Shown: positions 35,074 through 44,442 of the stretch, piece after piece
Position numbering within the stretch: the stretch's first letter is position 1
How the letters are laid out: the number at the start of each line of letters is the position of its first letter
NCBI RefSeq assembly: GCF_900129295.1
Contig: NZ_FQUU01000018.1
Coordinates: forward strand, 30,517 to 94,516
From: Flavisolibacter ginsengisoli DSM 18119
GTDB lineage: Bacteria; Bacteroidota; Bacteroidia; Chitinophagales; Chitinophagaceae
Reading direction: 5' to 3'
Length of the DNA stretch: 64,000 nt
The notes under the pieces: model-generated
The model's database searches: none
What the model was told of the DNA's origin: nothing
The model's input: the letters and a program-made list of their open reading frames with translations, nothing else
Position numbers and translations under genes: made by a program

Positions 35074-35105
35074 AAAAACGCTTCCCCTACAGGAAGCGTT
35101 TTTTT
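35074..35105 (+). terminator. Terminator after the SusF-type gene
   Basis: A 12-bp stem AAAAACGCTTCC / GGAAGCGTTTTT with loop CCTACA is followed by further T residues. It lies 18 bp past the stop codon and probably gives a lower level of the downstream hydrolase genes. Confidence 0.9.
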
Positions 35106-35164
35106 ATGCCAGTAATGGTGTTGCGCTATATTATAAATTACTTTCAATAAATAATTAGGACCAG

Positions 35165-37708
35165 GTGGTAATAAAAGGAATTAAAATAAAAAGTTTACTC
35201 AGCTTCGTTATAACAGTTTTAATGGTAATGGCCGGTAGTAAAGGCTATAGCCAATCAAAAAAGAACCTGGTATATGTTGATAAGGCAGGTATTATTCGTT
35301 ATACCAGCAATAAAAAGGAAGCGGCCTTCTTTGGGGTTAATTACACTGTTCCTTTTGCCTATGGTTATCGTTCACACAAAGCCCTCGGCAAAGACCTGGA
35401 AAAGGCTATTGATGCCGATGTATACCATATGAGCCGCCTGGGTCTTGATGCCTTCCGGGTGCATATATGGGATGTGGAAATAAGTGATTCTCTTGGTAAC
35501 CTGCTTGACAACGAACACCTGCGCCTCTTTGATTACCTGTTGCAAAAACTGAAGGAAAGAAATATTAAAATATTATTGACACCTATTGCATTCTGGGGAA
35601 ATGGCTATCCTGAGCAGGATGAAAAAACCAATGGATTCTCGTCTGTGTACGGCAAGCAAAATGCTGTGGTCCTGGAAGCAGCTATTAAAGCACAGGAGAA
35701 TTATTTGCAACAGCTCTTTACCCACATTAACCCCTATACGAAACTTGCTTATAAGGATGATCCTGGTATCATTGCAGCAGAAATAAATAATGAACCGCAC
35801 CATACAGACTCCCGGGAAAGAACGACAGAATATATCAACCGTTTAGCAAAAGTTATAAAATCAACCGGGTGGGGCAAACCCATATTTTATAATATCAGTG
35901 AATCACCTGCGTATGCCGGTGCGGTAACAAAAGCATCAGTTGATGGCCATAGCTTTCAATGGTACCCCACTGGCCTGGTAGCGGGGCATGAACAAAAAGG
36001 CAATTTCCTGCCTAACGTGGATCAGTACCTTATACCTTTTGCCGATTCTTTGCCTGCTTTTGCTCATAGGGCCAAGATGGTATATGAGTTTGATGCTGCT
36101 GATATTCTTCAAAGCAATATGTACCCTGCCATGGCACGCAGCTTCAGGACAGCGGGTTTCCAGTGGGCTACACAGTTTGCTTACGATCCAATGGCGACTG
36201 CCTATGCCAATACGGAATACCAGACGCATTTTCTGAATCTTGCTTATACACCTTCAAAAGCAATTAGCTTATTAATAGCTTCCAAAGCATTCCATATGCT
36301 GCCCCGAAAAAAAAACTATGGCAGCTATCCTGCTGACACATTGTTTGGCCCCTTCAGGGTAAGTTATGGCAACCAGTTGAGCGAGATGAATACTGACGGT
36401 GAATTTTATTATTCCAATACCACCAACACCAAACCTGTCAGCCCGGAAAAGTTGCAGCATATTGCAGGGGTAGGTTCATCACCTGTAATTCATTATGAAG
36501 GAACTGGCGCTTATTTTTTAGATAAGCTGGAAAATGGTAGCTGGAGACTTGAACTAATGCCTGATGCCTTAACTGTGAAAGATCCATTTGAAAAAGCATC
36601 TCCGCAAAAAGAAGTGGTGAAGATCAACTGGAAGCAAAACCGGATGGAATTCAACCTGCCAGGGCTTAACGGTAATTGCGATGTGGTGGATATTAATACC
36701 AATCAATTGGTGAAAAAGGAGGGTAGTAGTTTCCTTATAAGCCCTGGTGTGTACATCTTATCTGATAAAGAAGGCAGCCATTCAGTAGACGCTATTTCAA
36801 AAGAGTTTTTTGCACCTGTCCAATCTGTTACAACGCCCTTGATTATACACAAGCCCACCGAGGAAGTGACAGCTGGAAAAGAATATACTATTACAGCAAC
36901 TATTGCAGGCATTGCTGATGATATAAAGGCTTCTCTCGAATTAAGAAATGCCGCCAATCAATGGAAGACAATTGAATGTAAAAAAGGGGAAGGGTATAAT
37001 TATAGTGCAGTCATTCCCTCAGAAATGGTGATACCTGGCATTTTGAACTACCGGATTATGGTTCATGACACAGGAATTATTTACACCTTCCCGGGTAATA
37101 CAATGGGAGATCCCTATGCCTGGGATAACCTGGCCAATGAAACCTGGCAGACCTTTGTTTCTCCGGCAAACGCCCCATTACTACTTTATAATGCAATGGC
37201 TGACAGGCAGCGAACCAATGTTTACAATAATGACTGGAAGAACAATAATGTGGCATTGGTGCCAGGCGCTGAGCCAAGGCAGTTGGCTTTGCAAACTACC
37301 TTAGGCGGATCCAATCAACTGATGGCCTGGCAATATTATTTTGGTGATAAGATATTTGGCAGGAAGGATGACCTGTCGTCATTTACTAAGTTAGTAATCA
37401 GGGCCAGGTCTTCCAGGGATCTGTCTTTTACCGTTAGTCTTATCAATACACATGCACAATCCTTTTCTACCAATGTAAAGGCAGGAAATGAATTTAGAGA
37501 AATAGTGGTACCACTTAATAATCTGCAACCTGGTTCTATACTACTGTTGCCACGCCCTTACCCCGGTTTTCAGCCTCTTTGGTTTCATTCTTCCTCAGCT
37601 AAACCTTTTGATAATAAGAATCTGGAAAAGCTGGAAATAAGGTTTAGCGGGGATGGCTTCCCAACGGGAAACGTTAGTTTAGAAATAGAATCTGTGTGGT
37701 TACAATAA
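35165..37708 (+). CDS. Clan GH-A glycoside hydrolase (possible beta-galactosidase)
   Basis: An 847-residue secreted enzyme. No ATG precedes the signal peptide; GTG 35165 gives MVIKGIKIKSLLSFVITVLM, ending GYSQ. A TIM barrel of GH5-like type spans about 35-380. Clan-A catalytic residues are visible: acid/base Glu210 in AEINNEPHH and nucleophile Glu308 in MVYEFDAAD. The C-terminal half is beta-rich, with Ig-like and jelly-roll parts (QLALQTTLGGSNQLMAWQYYFG, then NLEKLEIRFSGDGFPTGNVSLEIESVWLQ). Next to a GH53 enzyme, a role in exo-cleavage of beta-galactan (as reported for GH147) is plausible, but the family number is my guess. Confidence 0.75.
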   Translation: MVIKGIKIKSLLSFVITVLMVMAGSKGYSQSKKNLVYVDKAGIIRYTSNKKEAAFFGVNYTVPFAYGYRSHKALGKDLEKAIDADVYHMSRLGLDAFRVHIWDVEISDSLGNLLDNEHLRLFDYLLQKLKERNIKILLTPIAFWGNGYPEQDEKTNGFSSVYGKQNAVVLEAAIKAQENYLQQLFTHINPYTKLAYKDDPGIIAAEINNEPHHTDSRERTTEYINRLAKVIKSTGWGKPIFYNISESPAYAGAVTKASVDGHSFQWYPTGLVAGHEQKGNFLPNVDQYLIPFADSLPAFAHRAKMVYEFDAADILQSNMYPAMARSFRTAGFQWATQFAYDPMATAYANTEYQTHFLNLAYTPSKAISLLIASKAFHMLPRKKNYGSYPADTLFGPFRVSYGNQLSEMNTDGEFYYSNTTNTKPVSPEKLQHIAGVGSSPVIHYEGTGAYFLDKLENGSWRLELMPDALTVKDPFEKASPQKEVVKINWKQNRMEFNLPGLNGNCDVVDINTNQLVKKEGSSFLISPGVYILSDKEGSHSVDAISKEFFAPVQSVTTPLIIHKPTEEVTAGKEYTITATIAGIADDIKASLELRNAANQWKTIECKKGEGYNYSAVIPSEMVIPGILNYRIMVHDTGIIYTFPGNTMGDPYAWDNLANETWQTFVSPANAPLLLYNAMADRQRTNVYNNDWKNNNVALVPGAEPRQLALQTTLGGSNQLMAWQYYFGDKIFGRKDDLSSFTKLVIRARSSRDLSFTVSLINTHAQSFSTNVKAGNEFREIVVPLNNLQPGSILLLPRPYPGFQPLWFHSSSAKPFDNKNLEKLEIRFSGDGFPTGNVSLEIESVWLQ

Positions 37709-37729
37709 AGAAGAAATAAATAAGTCACT

Positions 37730-40700
37730 ATGAAGATCGTTTTTGCTCTTGTGTTATCAGTTCTCTGCTTATCCGCTGAAGCCCAACGCAGGCATATCAA
37801 TTTTGATGACAACTGGAAGTTTCACCTGGGCTCAGCTTCAGATCCTGCCAAAGATTTTAACTATAGCATCTCTACTATTTTTGCCAAAACAGGGGCTGCC
37901 TCAGGCACAGCCATTGACCCAAAGTTTAATGATTCAGGCTGGCGACAACTTCAACTACCCTATGATTGGGCTGTTGAACTGCCATTTACCAATGCTGAGA
38001 ATTTCGATGTAATGGCGCATGGCTATAAGCCAGTTGGTGGTTTATTTCCGGAGACCAGCATTGGTTGGTACCGCAAAGTATTCCTGGTTTCAAAGGCAGA
38101 CTCAGGTCATCGCTTTCAATTGCAGTTCGATGGTATTTACCGTGATGCGGAAGTATGGATCAATGGATTTTACCTGGGAAATAATAAGAGCGGTTACATG
38201 GGCTTCTCCTTTGATATTACAGATTACCTCAACTATGCGAAAGAAAATGTTGTAGTAGTGCGGGTAGATGCCACGCAATATGAAGGATGGTTCTATGAGG
38301 GTGCCGGAATTTATCGCCACGTATGGCTAAACCAATACAATAATGTCCATATAGCCACGGATGGTATATATACCCATGCAGCGGTATCACCTGCAAAGGC
38401 AGCGGTGACCATTGAAACGACAATACAAAACCAGGATCTTTCTCCATCTGTTGTTTCTGTACTAACGTATATCACTGACCGTAATGGCAAAAAATTGGCC
38501 CGGTCAAATGAACAACCCCTTTCATTAGGTGTCAACAATGAGAAGACCATTCAGCAAAATATAAACCTTACTTTTCCGCACCTCTGGTCCCTGGAAGATC
38601 CTTACCTGTACCGGGTAGTTTCTCTAATAAAGCAAAAAGGAAGGATAGTAGATAGTGTGGTGAAACGCTTTGGTATGCGCACCATTGACATCAAACCAAA
38701 TGGTGTATTTCTTAACGGGAAGCATGTTAAGATCTATGGTACCAATAACCACCAGGACCATGCTGGCGTAGGCAGTGCACTGCCCGACTATTTACAATAT
38801 TACCGGGTACGTTTACTAAAGCAAATGGGTTCCAATGCTATACGAACCAGCCACAACCCGCCAACACCTGAGATGCTGGATGCCTGCGATAGCCTGGGCA
38901 TGCTGGTGCTTGACGAGAATCGTTTGCTGAATAGCAGCCCTGAATATCTTGGCCAGTTTGAACGCTTGCTTCGACGTGACAGAAGCCGCACTTGTGTATT
39001 TCTTTGGTCAATAGGCAACGAAGAAGGTTGGGTGCAAACGCAGGATGTTGGAAGGCGTATTGCCCAATCCCTGCTGGCACTTCAAAAAGAATTAGACCCC
39101 ACAAGAAAAAGTACCTACGCTGCTGATGTAGCTAATGAATTCCATGGCATCAACGAAGTGATCCCTGTAAGAGGTTTCAATTACAGGCATAAAGGAGTAG
39201 CAGATTATCATAAAGATCATCCGGGGCAGCCCATTATCGGCACCGAGATGGGAAGCACAGTTACTACCCGTGGCATCTATACAAAAGACACCATCAATGC
39301 CTATGTGCCCGACCAGGATATTACGGCTCCCTGGTGGGCCAGTACAGCGGAAGCCTGGTGGTCTTTGGCTGGACCCAATGATTTCTGGCTGGGAGGCTTT
39401 GTATGGACAGGCTTTGACTACCGCGGCGAACCAACGCCCTACCAATGGCCCAATATCAGCTCTCACTTTGGTATCATGGACGTATGTGGCTTCCCTAAAA
39501 ATATCTATTATTATTACCAGTCCTGGTGGACCGATAACGATGTACTGCACATCTCTCCACATGGGAACTGGAAGGGCAGGGAAGGGCAGCCCATTGATGT
39601 ATGGGTGAATAGCAATGCCGATAATGTGGAACTGTTCCTGAATGGTAAAAGTCTTGGAAAGAAGAACATGCCCCGCAACAGCCACCTGCAGTGGGCTGTC
39701 AATTATGAACCAGGCAACCTGGAAGCTATTGCTTATAAAAAAGGCAGGAAGCTGACCTCTAAAGTGGAAACCACCGGTGCCCCGGCAGAAGTAGTGGTAA
39801 GTCCCTATAAGACTACCATGCTTGCTGATGGAATGGACGCCACTGTGATCAATATCAGTGTAGTGGATAAACAGGGACGTGAAGTGCCGGATGCCAATAA
39901 CCTTATTCATTTTTCCGTAAAGGGTGATGCGAGGATCATTGGTGTGGGTAATGGAGATCCCAGCAGCCATGAGCGGGATAAGTATGAAGACACGGCTGCG
40001 CAACGGCATTTATTCAATGGACATTGCCAGGTGATATTGCAATCCGGTAAAAGCGAAAGTACAATTCATTTTGAAGCAAAAGCCGATAGCCTGTACACAG
40101 GTGCTACAGATATCATGACCATTCAACCCGGCACGCCTCACCCTGTTTCTACATCAGGCAATTTATTTCCTGCAAAATCATTCACGGGCAGCGAGGTGGA
40201 TAAGATGCTAGGTGCAGATATTTCTTTCCTGCCCCAGCTGGAAGACAGGGGAATGAAGTTCTATGATAGTGATGGTCAGGAAAAGGATGCTATGAAAATT
40301 TTAAAAGCTCATGGCTTTAATTACATCAGGTTGCGCATATTCAATGATCCTGCAAGGGATAGTGGCTACTCGCCTGGAAAAGGTTTTTGCGACCTGCAAC
40401 ATACCATGGCCATGGCCAAACGTATCAAAGCTGCCGGCATGAAGTTGCTGCTTGATTTTCATTACAGTGATTATTGGGCCGATCCGCAAAAGCAATTCAA
40501 GCCGGCTGCCTGGAAAGGCCAATCCTTCCAGCAGTTAAAGAAGTCAGTTTATGATTATACCAAAATGGTCATACAGTCATTAAAAGACCAGGGTACGACC
40601 CCTGATATGGTGCAGGTAGGCAACGAGATCAACCACGGTATGATCTGGCCTGAAGGAAGCATTGCGAACCTGGATAGCCTGGCTCAATTGATCTATGCTG

Positions 40701-41113
40701 GTATCAATGGAGTGAAGGCTGTTTCGCCTTCCACCTCCATCATGCTGCACGTGGCCTTAGGCGGACAGAATGATGAAAGCCGTTTCTTTTACGACAATAT
40801 GATTGCCCGTGGAATCTCCTTCGATGTGATCGGACTTTCCTATTATCCAAAATGGCACAACACACTGGCCGACCTGGAATACAATATTAATGACCTGGCA
40901 ACCCACTATAAAAAAGATGTGATCGTCGTAGAATATTCAGCTCTCAAAAAAGAAGTGGCTGATATTGCATTCAATGTGGCCGGAGGCCGCGGCAAAGGCA
41001 CCTGCATTTGGGAGCCACTGAATACCTGGGAAGCCATATTTGATAAACAGGGGAAGGCCACACCTTTTCTTTCTGTGTTCGATGAGTTGAGTGAGCAGTA
41101 TTTGGGGAAGTAA
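37730..41113 (+). CDS. GH2 beta-galactosidase fused to GH53 endo-beta-1,4-galactanase
   Basis: The 1127-residue protein joins two enzymes. Residues 20-800 form a GH2 beta-galactosidase: jelly-roll, Ig domain, barrel with IRTSHNPP, acid/base Glu431 in WSIGNEEG, nucleophile Glu506 in IGTEMGS, and DUF4982-like beta domains. Residues 820-1125 form a GH53 barrel: MLGADISFLPQLEDRG, FNYIRLRIFNDP, LLDFHYSDYWADP, acid/base Glu966 in VGNEINHGMIWP and nucleophile Glu1068 in VVEYSAL. GH53 cuts internal beta-1,4-galactan bonds and GH2 releases galactose from ends. The gene follows the clan-A hydrolase by about 20 bp. A signal peptide (IVFALVLSVLCLSAEAQ) exports it. Confidence 0.92.
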   Translation: MKIVFALVLSVLCLSAEAQRRHINFDDNWKFHLGSASDPAKDFNYSISTIFAKTGAASGTAIDPKFNDSGWRQLQLPYDWAVELPFTNAENFDVMAHGYKPVGGLFPETSIGWYRKVFLVSKADSGHRFQLQFDGIYRDAEVWINGFYLGNNKSGYMGFSFDITDYLNYAKENVVVVRVDATQYEGWFYEGAGIYRHVWLNQYNNVHIATDGIYTHAAVSPAKAAVTIETTIQNQDLSPSVVSVLTYITDRNGKKLARSNEQPLSLGVNNEKTIQQNINLTFPHLWSLEDPYLYRVVSLIKQKGRIVDSVVKRFGMRTIDIKPNGVFLNGKHVKIYGTNNHQDHAGVGSALPDYLQYYRVRLLKQMGSNAIRTSHNPPTPEMLDACDSLGMLVLDENRLLNSSPEYLGQFERLLRRDRSRTCVFLWSIGNEEGWVQTQDVGRRIAQSLLALQKELDPTRKSTYAADVANEFHGINEVIPVRGFNYRHKGVADYHKDHPGQPIIGTEMGSTVTTRGIYTKDTINAYVPDQDITAPWWASTAEAWWSLAGPNDFWLGGFVWTGFDYRGEPTPYQWPNISSHFGIMDVCGFPKNIYYYYQSWWTDNDVLHISPHGNWKGREGQPIDVWVNSNADNVELFLNGKSLGKKNMPRNSHLQWAVNYEPGNLEAIAYKKGRKLTSKVETTGAPAEVVVSPYKTTMLADGMDATVINISVVDKQGREVPDANNLIHFSVKGDARIIGVGNGDPSSHERDKYEDTAAQRHLFNGHCQVILQSGKSESTIHFEAKADSLYTGATDIMTIQPGTPHPVSTSGNLFPAKSFTGSEVDKMLGADISFLPQLEDRGMKFYDSDGQEKDAMKILKAHGFNYIRLRIFNDPARDSGYSPGKGFCDLQHTMAMAKRIKAAGMKLLLDFHYSDYWADPQKQFKPAAWKGQSFQQLKKSVYDYTKMVIQSLKDQGTTPDMVQVGNEINHGMIWPEGSIANLDSLAQLIYAGINGVKAVSPSTSIMLHVALGGQNDESRFFYDNMIARGISFDVIGLSYYPKWHNTLADLEYNINDLATHYKKDVIVVEYSALKKEVADIAFNVAGGRGKGTCIWEPLNTWEAIFDKQGKATPFLSVFDELSEQYLGK

Positions 41114-41117
41114 TTGG

Positions 41118-41151
41118 AGGTTGATAAGTTGAAAAGTTGACGGGTTGATAA
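41118..41151 (+). repeat. 8-bp-period GTTGA array after the GH2-GH53 gene
   Basis: Four tandem units, AGGTTGAT, AAGTTGAA, AAGTTGAC and GGGTTGAT, begin five bases past the stop codon. They are the same unit as the arrays at 5535, 5955 and 43216. Confidence 0.8.
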
Positions 41152-41186
41152 GGAGATTAGTCAAGAGTTCGTAGTCGTGAACAAGG

Positions 41187-41225
41187 GAGCCACAGTGGCA
41201 GGGAGGCACAGAGATGCACAGAGAC
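41187..41225 (+). repeat. Short CACAGAG tandem array
   Basis: Units CACAGTGG, CAGGGAGG, CACAGAGA and, after TG, CACAGAGA follow the GTTGA array. The 8-bp period is the same but the sequence differs. Confidence 0.7.
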
Positions 41226-41294
41226 AATTTTCCAGGGTACTAAGATGGGTATTGTTTATAATTGTCAGGATAGCAAAATGTTCTTCTTCCTAAG

Positions 41295-41390
41295 TTCAAT
41301 TGACAATTGACCAAAGAATGGTTGCATATGATAGTTCCTTTTTAATCTAATGAACAAGAAACAATAAACAATAAACCAGAAACAAACACT
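41295..41390 (+). repeat. CAATTGA and AAACAATA short-period repeats
   Basis: TTCAATTGACAATTGACC at 41295-41312 contains two CAATTGAC units. An AAACAATA-type tandem (GAAACAATAAACAATAAACC, then AGAAACAAAC) at about 41356-41390 runs up to the stop of the PKD gene. Together with the two arrays before them, almost all of the 275-bp gap holds low-period repeats. Confidence 0.55.
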
Positions 41391-43092
41391 AGTGTTTGGT
41401 AAACGCTGCACTCACCACCTTGTTCCCAGCCTGTACCACCAATGAATAAATACCGGCTGGCAGAGCGCTAAGATCAAGACTCCAGGTATTGACGCCGGGA
41501 ATCACATTTTTCACCCAGGATTTTACCAGCACCCCATTGGAGTTGAATATAAGTACCCTTACTTCCTGCTCTTTGGTAGATTGGTAAAGCACATGTAAAA
41601 TGGTTTCCACCGGGTTGGGCGACAATTGCATGATGGGGCCAGCGCTGTCTGCATGCACGGTAATTGTTTTACAGGTTCGTGTCTCACATCCCTGGTCTGT
41701 AAGAATGGTAAGGCATACCCGGTAATTGCCGGGCGCATCATATTCATGTGTGGTCACCTGCCCGCCACCGGAATGTCCATCACCAAAATTCCATCTCCAG
41801 CTGATGGGATGATCGGAAGGATTGGTAACGCTAAAACCTTTGAAGAGTGCCTTTTTTATTCCCACAGTTGATATGGACATATAGCCACCACAAACATCTG
41901 CCTCCTGTCCTGCAATTTCAATAACACGGCATTTTTCTGCCATGCACCCCCCATCATACCATAGCTTAACACAAAGCTCGTAACGTCCCGGTCCAGGATA
42001 TCCATGAACCATGGCCAACTGGCCTTCCCTGGTGGGGTGGTCGGGGTAAATACAGGTGTCACGGCCATCGCCAAAGTTCCAGCAGATCTTCAATGGAACT
42101 TTACTGTTCATCACTTCTGCGGAAAACTTTTGTTCCTTACCATTGGATGCCACTATATGAATACCAACAGAGCAATCATGGGAAGGAGGCGGTGGTAATT
42201 CAGCTATCGTTACCTGGTGGCAATACCTTGCCTCGCAACCTCCATCAAACAATACGGCAACACAGGCTTCATAATTGCCGGCATGTGCATAAGCATGTGA
42301 AACGGTAAATGGTTTGTCTGTTCCCTGTGTATATTCAATACAGGTATCTTTTCCATCGCCAAACTTCCAGCAAAAACGAACAGGCTTCTTGTCGGTACTA
42401 TTTACAGGTTGCGCTATGAACTGTAGTGCAAGCCTGTTGGAAGCTATTTTTTCTGTTTTGTATTCTATGCGGCAGCTATCTTCTTTGGACACCTTTACCT
42501 CGTGGCAATATTCTGCCTTGCAGCCTCCCTGGTATTGAACCTTGACACAAACAGTATAGCTTCCTTTTTCTTTATAATGATGGTACACCGCGTAATTATG
42601 TGGCGATGCTGGGTTGTATTGAATACAGGTATCCGTATGATCGCCAAAATTCCAGCAGACCAGTTCCGGCCTGTGGTCTCCGGAAGTATAGACCTGGACT
42701 ACAAACAGTTTGGTAAGCGAGTCGTTTGTGTTGCCCACTTCAAACCCTGCCTTGCAATCGCTGGTTGTTTCCGATATACGCACTTCCTGGCAATGGTCTG
42801 CCGTTGCCATCGAATCATGTTCCCCGGTATAGGCATAGATCAGCAGGCAAACTTTATACAAACCATTGGCGGCATAACTGTGCCGGGTACCCGATGAAGC
42901 AGCGGTAACAGCTCCTGTGCCATCTCCAAAATTCCAAAAGGCCTTCCTGTTAGCGCTGCTGCTGAACTGGGAAGTATTATTAATAGTGATGGTGCGGTTG
43001 GTGCCAATGGCAATGGTGAAGTTGGCAATATCCTGGGCTTTGGTAAATAGGAAACTGCTTAAAGCTGCCAATAGCAGGTAAAAAGATCTCAT
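41389..43092 (-). CDS. PKD-repeat surface protein with T9SS sorting domain
   Basis: The 567-residue protein has a signal peptide (FYLLLAALSSFLFTKAQ), then five PKD domains of about 85-95 residues. Each carries WNFGDG (or WKFGDG) followed by an H-Y-x-x-x-G-x-Y-x-VC-V turn. Three inner copies also share a Cys pattern, C-W-N/K-F-GDG-x-DTCI and GGC-x-A-x-YC, giving likely disulfides. The last 75 residues form a T9SS domain (LSPNPVETILHVLY, LPAGIYSLVVQAGNK). PKD domains bind or space other modules in surface proteins; no enzyme domain is present, so an adhesin or matrix protein is likely. Confidence 0.88.
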   Translation of the reverse strand: MRSFYLLLAALSSFLFTKAQDIANFTIAIGTNRTITINNTSQFSSSANRKAFWNFGDGTGAVTAASSGTRHSYAANGLYKVCLLIYAYTGEHDSMATADHCQEVRISETTSDCKAGFEVGNTNDSLTKLFVVQVYTSGDHRPELVCWNFGDHTDTCIQYNPASPHNYAVYHHYKEKGSYTVCVKVQYQGGCKAEYCHEVKVSKEDSCRIEYKTEKIASNRLALQFIAQPVNSTDKKPVRFCWKFGDGKDTCIEYTQGTDKPFTVSHAYAHAGNYEACVAVLFDGGCEARYCHQVTIAELPPPPSHDCSVGIHIVASNGKEQKFSAEVMNSKVPLKICWNFGDGRDTCIYPDHPTREGQLAMVHGYPGPGRYELCVKLWYDGGCMAEKCRVIEIAGQEADVCGGYMSISTVGIKKALFKGFSVTNPSDHPISWRWNFGDGHSGGGQVTTHEYDAPGNYRVCLTILTDQGCETRTCKTITVHADSAGPIMQLSPNPVETILHVLYQSTKEQEVRVLIFNSNGVLVKSWVKNVIPGVNTWSLDLSALPAGIYSLVVQAGNKVVSAAFTKH

Positions 43093-43215
43093 AAATAGTT
43101 TTTAAGGAGATGCTAATCCTACAAGATCCAGCGAAATGTTAGGACAGGATACCGGTGCAATGGTTTAACAAAGTTTCTACTATTTGTTCAATTCCCTGTT
43201 GATGAGTTTTAAATA

Positions 43216-43249
43216 TAGTTGAAAAGTTGAAAGGTTGACATGTTGACAA
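43216..43249 (+). repeat. 8-bp-period GTTGA array upstream of the PKD gene
   Basis: Units TAGTTGAA, AAGTTGAA, AGGTTGAC and ATGTTGAC run in tandem, in the same orientation as the array at 41118. The PKD gene thus lies between two direct copies. Confidence 0.78.
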
Positions 43250-43322
43250 GGGAAGAAGCCCGTTTTAAAAAAGCAAGTGTTGAAGTAAGACTGTCGTTTA
43301 CTTACCTATTCAATCTTACATT

Positions 43323-43931
43323 TTATATATTAATATCCTTCTGTTTTTCAATAACAAATTTTACCAGGTCCTCCAATGCTATCCCGGCCTTGTTAACAGC
43401 GTCAGTAATATCTTCCCTGCTCACCTGGGCGGCGAAAGAAGGGGTCTTCAATTTCTTTTGAATGCTTTTTACATCCATGCCTTCATAGCGGTTGGGACGT
43501 ATCAGTGCAGCCGCATGAATAAAGCCTGATAGCTCGTCGATGGCATAGATCATTTTATCCATAGTGCTTTGAGGTTCTACGCCAAAATGCCGGGGACCAT
43601 GAGATGCAATACATTGGATAACGGAAGGATCGATATTTCTTTTTTCCAGTTCTTCAATGATGATCCTGCAATGGTCATTGGGGTATTTTTCCCAATCCGC
43701 ATCATGAAGCAATCCGGCCAGCCACCATTTATAGGCTTCAGTTTCCGGTAAGCCTTCTTTTTCCAGGGCCCATGCCTGCATCACGCCAGCCACCTGTTTC
43801 ATGTGAAGCCGTAAACGTTCATTCGGTACCCAACTGTATAAAAGGTCCAGTGCTTCTTCTTTGGATAAAACGTTTCCTTTATTGGCCTCATTGCCAAAGC
43901 TTGTCCTGCCCAGCGGTTGAATTGTTTCCAT
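43323..43931 (-). CDS. HD-domain metal-dependent hydrolase
   Basis: The 202-residue protein has the HD-fold metal ligands: His43 (LRLHMKQV), His76-Asp77 (GLLHDADWE), His111 in ASHGPRH, and Asp132 (YAIDELSGF). This pattern is shared with small HD phosphohydrolases of unknown substrate that are related to the HDIG group. It stands alone, with the NTF2-like gene upstream on the same strand. Confidence 0.85.
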   Translation of the reverse strand: METIQPLGRTSFGNEANKGNVLSKEEALDLLYSWVPNERLRLHMKQVAGVMQAWALEKEGLPETEAYKWWLAGLLHDADWEKYPNDHCRIIIEELEKRNIDPSVIQCIASHGPRHFGVEPQSTMDKMIYAIDELSGFIHAAALIRPNRYEGMDVKSIQKKLKTPSFAAQVSREDITDAVNKAGIALEDLVKFVIEKQKDINI

Positions 43932-43974
43932 GGATTAAAGATAGAGAGTAGGATAATGAAAAATACAAACCAGG

Positions 43975-43998
43975 GTTTGGCCAGGCTCCTTGCCAAAC
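43975..43998 (-). terminator. Hairpin after the NTF2-like gene
   Basis: A 7-bp inverted repeat (GTTTGGC / GCCAAAC) with a 10-nt loop lies 24 bp past the stop of the gene at 44022. No clean U run is visible, so it is only a possible terminator. Confidence 0.4.
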
Positions 43999-44021
43999 TA
44001 AAAGAATATCATTTTAAATGT

Positions 44022-44375
44022 CTATTCGGGTTCAATATCCATTCGCTTTAACAAGCCGTCCTGTAAAGTGTAAATATGTTTTACAGTCCCGTCAAAAATC
44101 TTATTGCCTTGTATATCCTTAACATTTTGATGAACTATAACTTCTAAAGTTCCGTTTGGCCTTTCGTTAATTGCCACAGGTTCCACATTGAGATTTATTT
44201 CTGTCCATTGCCTGGTCCAATATTCCCTTATTTCGTTCTGTCCATTCGCATAACCCCCTTCAAATGCTTTTGGCCATTGAACTTCCGGGTGCATGGTTGA
44301 AAGCGCCTTATCAATATCTCTTGCATTGAAGGCTGCATAGGCTTTCCTGATTAACGCTTCGTACGGGGAGGCCAT
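44022..44375 (-). CDS. NTF2-like (SnoaL-type) protein
   Basis: At 117 residues it is a single NTF2-like domain: LIRKAYAAFNARDIDKALSTMHPEVQWP at the N-terminus, then REYWTRQWTEI, and strands ending in HIYTLQDGLLKRMDIE. Members are small enzymes or ligand carriers; this one has no residues that fix a reaction. It lies 67 bp downstream of the GH92 gene on the same strand. Confidence 0.82.
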   Translation of the reverse strand: MASPYEALIRKAYAAFNARDIDKALSTMHPEVQWPKAFEGGYANGQNEIREYWTRQWTEINLNVEPVAINERPNGTLEVIVHQNVKDIQGNKIFDGTVKHIYTLQDGLLKRMDIEPE

Positions 44376-44442
44376 AAAGTATTTCTTTCAAAGTTAGTGG
44401 TTGGTCAGTATGACATTCAGCGATAAAGCTTTCAGGTTAATG

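Noticed and set aside
39092..40009. 305-codon open frame antisense to the GH2-GH53 gene
   Set aside because: It lies wholly inside a catalytic-domain gene with clear motifs on the other strand and shows no recognisable domain.
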